NCBI GenBank assembly: GCA_023228765.1
Contig: JALOAM010000122.1
Span: 1-9,384, forward strand
Length of the DNA: 9,384 nt
Source: Dehalococcoidia bacterium
GTDB taxonomy: Bacteria; Chloroflexota; Dehalococcoidia; UBA2979
Direction of reading: 5' to 3'
Position 1 is the first letter of the stretch; every line of letters begins with the position of its first letter. Below the pieces are notes generated by a model. It saw nothing but the letters and a program-made list of their open reading frames with translations, did no database searches and had not been told where the DNA came from. Below are positions 6,419-9,384 of the stretch, piece after piece. The translations under genes were made by a program, and so were the position numbers.

Positions 6419-7644
6419 CGCAACTCACGTTCGACGTCGTCGTGGTCGGCGCGGGGCCGGCGGGCAGCACCACCGCGCGCGAGGCTGCCTCGCGCGGCGC
6501 GAGCGTGCTGCTGCTGGAGCGCGCGAAGTTCCCGCGTGACAAGCCCTGCGGCGGCGGCGTGACGATCCGCTGCGCCAACCTCCTCCCCTTCTCCATCGAA
6601 CCGGTGGTGGAGGACGTCGTCACCGGCGCGCGCCTCAAGATCGGCAACGGCCGCGAGGTCGTGCGCGACTCCGACCGCGTGCTGACCTACATGACGCAGC
6701 GCCGCCGGCTGGACGCCTTCCTCGTGGAGCAGGCGCAGGCCGCGGGCGCCGAGTTCCGCGACGGCGAGGCGGTCACCACCGTGGAGCGCGTCCCCGGCGG
6801 GACGTACGAGGTGGGCACGAAGGGCGGGACCAGCGTCAGCGCCCGCGTGATCATCGGCGCGGACGGCGCGAACGGCGTGGTCGGCAACCGTCTCGGGTAC
6901 GAGGCTGCCGCCACCGCGGCGGTCGCGCTCGAGGGGAACGTGAACTACCCGGAGGGTGTCCCGCCGAGGTGGCAGCACCGCGTGGCGCTGCACTTCGGGG
7001 ACTACCCCGGCGGCTACGGCTGGGTGTTCCCGAAGGGCGACCACGTCAACGTCGGCGTCGGCGGCTGGAAGGACGCGGCGGGCACGGACGTGCGCGAAAT
7101 GCTCGCCCACCTCTGCGAGGTCTACGGCTTCCAGCTGTCTGACCTCACGAACCTCCGCGGGCATCACCTGCCGATGCAGCGGAGCGGTATGGTGATGGCC
7201 GCGGGCGGCTCCGCCGTCGTCGGCGACGCGGCCGGCCTCGTGGACCCGCTCTCGGGCGAGGGCATCTACGCGGCGCTTGCCTCCGGCACCGCGATCGGGC
7301 CGGTGATCGAGGACTACCTCGCAGGACGCGTCCACTCGCTCTCGCCGTACCAGGCGGCGCTGGAGGACAGCCTGCTCCGCGAGGTGCACACCTCGACGGC
7401 GCTGATGGACATCTTCCACGCCTACCCGGCGCCGTTCATCTGGATGATGCAGCACGTCGGCCCGTTCTGGCGGAGCTCCGTGGACCTCATCCGGGGCGAG
7501 GCGACCTACATGGACCTGACAGAGCGTCTCGGCCCGCTGGGCCCCGCCCTCCTCGGCCCCACGGCATCCCTCGGACGGACGGTGACGCGCCTGCGCGGCA
7601 AGCGCGGCGATCGAGGTCGTCGCGCGGCAGACGCGCGAGGATAG
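6415..7644 (+). CDS. Geranylgeranyl reductase family FAD-dependent oxidoreductase
   Basis: This 409-aa flavoprotein of the geranylgeranyl-reductase/p-hydroxybenzoate-hydroxylase superfamily saturates isoprenoid double bonds (for example of prenyl lipids or quinone side chains) or does related chemistry. The Rossmann motif GAGPAG is at residues 12-17, with the ribose-binding Glu35 ending strand 2. The family signature KPCGGGV is at 43-49, the GADGANGVVG motif at 148-157 and the FAD-binding GDAAGLVDPLSGEG at 270-283. The frame stays open far upstream over the PH gene, but GTG 6415 is the real start because the FAD motif follows at once and the GTGA overlap is typical. Length agrees with the family (about 380-430 aa). 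It has a basic C-terminal tail (RLRGKRGDRGRR). The substrate (archaeal-type lipid, menaquinone or carotenoid) is not determinable. Confidence 0.93.
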   Translation: MTQLTFDVVVVGAGPAGSTTAREAASRGASVLLLERAKFPRDKPCGGGVTIRCANLLPFSIEPVVEDVVTGARLKIGNGREVVRDSDRVLTYMTQRRRLDAFLVEQAQAAGAEFRDGEAVTTVERVPGGTYEVGTKGGTSVSARVIIGADGANGVVGNRLGYEAAATAAVALEGNVNYPEGVPPRWQHRVALHFGDYPGGYGWVFPKGDHVNVGVGGWKDAAGTDVREMLAHLCEVYGFQLSDLTNLRGHHLPMQRSGMVMAAGGSAVVGDAAGLVDPLSGEGIYAALASGTAIGPVIEDYLAGRVHSLSPYQAALEDSLLREVHTSTALMDIFHAYPAPFIWMMQHVGPFWRSSVDLIRGEATYMDLTERLGPLGPALLGPTASLGRTVTRLRGKRGDRGRRAADARG

Positions 7645-7645
7645 C

Positions 7646-9154
7646 GTGCGGGCCCTCGCACTCGTCCCGCTGGCCTTCGCGCTCCTCGCGGCCTCCGTCC
7701 TCGTCGGGTGCATCGCGGCCGCGCAGCCCGGCACGACGCCCGAGGCGACCGCGGCGGAGGTGTTCCAGCCCGAGATCCGGAGCGCCGTGACCGCCACCCC
7801 TCCCCCGCCGCTCACCGAGGGCGAGATCGGCGACGTGCTCCGGGAGCTGGTGTGCTGGTACGACGATCCCGCGCTCGCGCAGGAGTGCCTCCCCCCCGGC
7901 GAGGAGTTCCTCGCGACGATGCAGCGCATCGCCCTCTCCGGGGAGCGGAAGTTCATCGCGCCGCTGGTGGACATGCTCTGGCTGGACGTGGGCTGGGAGC
8001 GCTGGGTGCGCGAAGCCCTGGAGACCATCTCGGGCGAGCGCTTCGCGACCACCACGGGGTGGTACTCGTGGATGACCACGGAGTCGCCCGAGCTGCCGGA
8101 GGGCTACGCGGAGTGGAAGGGCCGCCTGCTGGCGGTGATCGACCCCTCGCTGCCCGAACTGATCCCGGAGGAGCCCGTCGGCGATGGACCGGGGCCGGAG
8201 GACCTCGTGTGGTCGCTCCTCCGCGCGGACGCCATCCCACCGCTGGTGGACCCGCCGAACGTGCACCGGGTGGAGGAGCTGTACCTCAACGACTCCGACA
8301 TCGTGTACGGCGTGGAGGTAGACGGAGTGCAGCGGGCCTACCCGGACCGCATCATCGGCTGGCACGGTTCCGTCGCCGACAACGTGAACGGCGTCCAGAT
8401 CCTGCTCTGGCACTGCCCCACGTGCGGCGGGGCGGTGGTCTTCAACCGCCTCGCCACGGACGGCGTCGCGCACAACTTCGTCGCGTCCGGCCTGATGTGG
8501 GAGTCGCGCCGGCTCTATCGAGACGAGGAGACCAACAGCCTGTGGGACGCGGTCTCCGGCCGTGCCGTCGCGGGCCCCCTCGCCGAGGCGGGCGTGCACC
8601 TGGTCCCGCGCCTCTCCGTCCGCACGACGTGGGGCGACTGGGCGTCGAGGTACCCGAACACGCGGGTCCTGAGCCTGGACACGGGCCACGTCCGCGACTA
8701 CGCGCCGGGCGCGTACCTCGTCGCCACGCTCGACGCCACGGACGACACCGAAGCGCCGGCATTCCCCATCTCGACGCTCGACGACCGCCTGCCCGCCCTC
8801 ACCCCCGTGCTCGCCGTGACCGTGAACGGTGCGAGGAAGGCGTACCCGCTGGCCGCGCTCGAATCGACCGGACTGCTCGCGGACACGGTCGGCGGCGTGG
8901 ACATCGTGCTCCTGTCCTCCGGTCCGGGCACGGGCGCGACGGCGTACGACACGGCGGGGACGGCGTTCGTTGGCCTCAGCGGCCCGCCCTCCGACCGCGT
9001 CCTGACGGACAGCGAGGACCTCACCTGGTTCGTGAGCGAGGCGCGCCTCCTCAACACGCGGAACAGCCGAGTCCGCACCTCCGTCCCCTCGCAGACCGCC
9101 TACTGGTTCGCGTGGTCCGGAGCGTTCCCGGACACGGAGGTGTGGCTGCCCTAG
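7646..9154 (+). CDS. DUF3179 domain-containing lipoprotein
   Basis: This 502-aa exported lipoprotein has a signal peptide at residues 1-21 (hydrophobic core after Arg2) and a lipobox LVGC with Cys22, followed by a Thr/Pro/Ala-rich linker to about residue 55. An unassigned helical segment occupies about 57-175. The DUF3179 domain runs from about 215 to 495: YPDRIIGWHGSVADNVNGV (232-250), the CPTCGGAVVF motif (Cys257 and Cys260), 'SGLMWESRRLYRDEETNSLWDAVSGRAVAG' (281-310) and 'TTWGDWASRYPNTRVL' (327-342), ending in AYWFAWSGAFPDTEVW (485-500). The biochemical role of DUF3179 is unknown; the paired Cys suggest redox or metal binding. The GTG start is 1 nt after the reductase stop, with GAGG (7637-7640) 5 nt upstream. 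It would face the outside of the membrane. Confidence 0.92.
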   Translation: MRALALVPLAFALLAASVLVGCIAAAQPGTTPEATAAEVFQPEIRSAVTATPPPPLTEGEIGDVLRELVCWYDDPALAQECLPPGEEFLATMQRIALSGERKFIAPLVDMLWLDVGWERWVREALETISGERFATTTGWYSWMTTESPELPEGYAEWKGRLLAVIDPSLPELIPEEPVGDGPGPEDLVWSLLRADAIPPLVDPPNVHRVEELYLNDSDIVYGVEVDGVQRAYPDRIIGWHGSVADNVNGVQILLWHCPTCGGAVVFNRLATDGVAHNFVASGLMWESRRLYRDEETNSLWDAVSGRAVAGPLAEAGVHLVPRLSVRTTWGDWASRYPNTRVLSLDTGHVRDYAPGAYLVATLDATDDTEAPAFPISTLDDRLPALTPVLAVTVNGARKAYPLAALESTGLLADTVGGVDIVLLSSGPGTGATAYDTAGTAFVGLSGPPSDRVLTDSEDLTWFVSEARLLNTRNSRVRTSVPSQTAYWFAWSGAFPDTEVWLP

Positions 9155-9158
9155 GAGG

Positions 9159-9181
9159 CCTCCGCTCGATCCTCGGAGGGC
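9159..9181 (+). terminator. Hairpin after the DUF3179 gene
   Basis: CCTCCG (9159-9164) and CGGAGG (9174-9179) form a 6-bp stem with a 9-nt loop directly after the DUF3179 stop. It is followed by GGCTTC rather than a T run. It is a modest terminator candidate separating the operon from the promoter at 9199. Confidence 0.4.
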
Positions 9182-9198
9182 TTCGGGACACTCCTGAG

Positions 9199-9226
9199 TT
9201 GACGGCACCCCTGCAACACCTACACT
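9199..9226 (+). promoter_or_regulatory. Promoter for the leader peptide and downstream operon
   Basis: TTGACG (9199-9204, 5 of 6 matches) and TACACT (9221-9226, 4 of 6) are 16 nt apart. The predicted start lies at about 9232-9236, on or just before ATG 9236, so the transcript would be leaderless or nearly so. Confidence 0.65.
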
Positions 9227-9235
9227 TGCTGCGTT

Positions 9236-9319
9236 ATGGCGTGCATCACTCGTCGCACCGCCCCCGCCTTGCAGGCCGCCCCGCGCGACCTCGGCCTCCT
9301 CGTACTCGTACTTAGCTAG
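9236..9319 (+). CDS. Putative branched-chain amino acid leader peptide (leaderless)
   Basis: A 27-codon ORF from ATG 9236 to TAG 9317-9319 ends in LGLLVLVLS (residues 19-27): seven of the eight residues 19-26 are Leu or Val. GTA is used twice and CTT once in this run, although the neighbouring genes mostly use CTC/CTG and GTC/GTG, which is what stalling-type leader peptides often show. The ATG starts 10 bases after the -10 box, so there is no room for a ribosome-binding site; leaderless attenuator peptides are known in some Actinobacteria. The stop overlaps the first base of a strong hairpin. The peptide has no other recognisable domain. The main alternative is a chance ORF or the start of an unrelated short gene. 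Confidence 0.6.
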   Translation: MACITRRTAPALQAAPRDLGLLVLVLS

Positions 9320-9348
9320 GCGACGCCGCGCATCGCGCTGCGTCGCCT
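9318..9348 (+). promoter_or_regulatory. Attenuator hairpin 1 (pause/antiterminator candidate)
   Basis: AGGCGACGC (9318-9326) pairs perfectly with GCGTCGCCT (9340-9348). CGCG (9327-9330) and CGCG (9334-9337) continue the stem inside, with a CAT loop and a 2-nt bulge, giving about 13 bp. It begins on the leader-peptide stop codon, so a ribosome that finishes the peptide would block its left arm, while a ribosome stalled in the Leu/Val run would leave it free. Confidence 0.6.
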
Positions 9349-9373
9349 GCCGCCCGATCTGGGCGGCCACAGG
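9346..9373 (+). promoter_or_regulatory. Attenuator hairpin 2 (terminator or RBS-sequestering candidate)
   Basis: GCCGCCC (9349-9355) and GGGCGGC (9361-9367) form a 7-bp stem around GATCT. An alternative form extends it with CCTG (9346-9349) pairing to CAGG (9370-9373), which uses the last three bases of hairpin 1, so the extended form and full hairpin 1 exclude each other. GGGCGGCC (9361-9368) can also pair with GGCCGCCC (9274-9281) in the leader peptide. No T run is seen before the window ends at 9384, so whether it stops transcription or blocks a downstream start is open. Confidence 0.45.
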
Positions 9374-9384
9374 TGTCCCTCGAT

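Noticed and set aside
6316..8079. Minus-strand open frame of 587 codons opposite the reductase gene
   Set aside because: It has no family motif and its low-complexity Arg/Ala composition matches an antisense shadow of the flavoprotein, which has full FAD motifs.
7487..9370. Minus-strand open frame of 627 codons opposite the DUF3179 gene
   Set aside because: The Arg/Val/His-rich translation has no recognisable motif and is antisense to a clear lipoprotein gene; such frames arise from G/C at third positions in high-GC DNA.

Overview
This is a bacterial chromosomal window of very high G+C. Genes are tightly packed, overlap by 1-4 bases and often use GTG or TTG starts. No mobile elements, CRISPR arrays, rRNAs or tRNAs were seen. 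The gene set (stand-alone IlvE-type aminotransferase, geranylgeranyl-reductase-family flavoprotein, DUF3179 lipoprotein, clustered MBL-fold, PPOX and GcvT-like genes) suggests a free-living Chloroflexota bacterium, perhaps Dehalococcoidia/SAR202-like, or another high-GC lineage. That placement is a low-confidence inference without a database search.

Layout. (1) Bases 75-3496, minus strand: a four-gene operon transcribed MBL hydrolase -> PPOX/flavin-split-barrel protein -> second MBL hydrolase -> GcvT-like folate aminomethyltransferase. Junctions overlap or are separated by 13 nt or less, so the genes are very probably co-transcribed. Together they look like an undescribed catabolic or detoxifying cassette: two hydrolytic steps, one flavin/F420 redox step and one C1 transfer to tetrahydrofolate. 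(2) Bases 3497-3678: divergent intergenic region with a good sigma70-type promoter (TTGAGA-17-TATAGT) reading into ilvE. (3) Bases 3679-4620: ilvE, closed by a perfect 10-bp GC-rich hairpin. (4) Bases 4670-5002: gap without a convincing gene, containing a perfect palindrome. (5) Bases 5003-5350: a small stand-alone receiver-like protein that has lost all its phosphorylation residues. (6) Bases 5516-9154, plus strand: a three-gene operon of a PH-domain membrane protein (TTG start), a geranylgeranyl-reductase-family flavoprotein (GTG start, 4-bp overlap) and a DUF3179 lipoprotein (GTG start, 1-nt gap). (7) Bases 9155-9384: terminator-like hairpin, then a TTGACG-16-TACACT promoter and an essentially leaderless 27-codon ORF. 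Its end codes L-G-L-L-V-L-V-L-S and uses codons that look rare here (GTA, CTT). Two strong hairpins follow, the first beginning at the stop codon.

The most interesting item is region 7. It has the form of a ribosome-mediated attenuator for a branched-chain amino acid biosynthesis operon whose structural genes would lie just past the window edge, which fits the nearby ilvE. The second is the minus-strand MBL-PPOX-MBL-GcvT operon. The third is the PH / geranylgeranyl reductase / DUF3179 membrane operon next to a pseudo-receiver.
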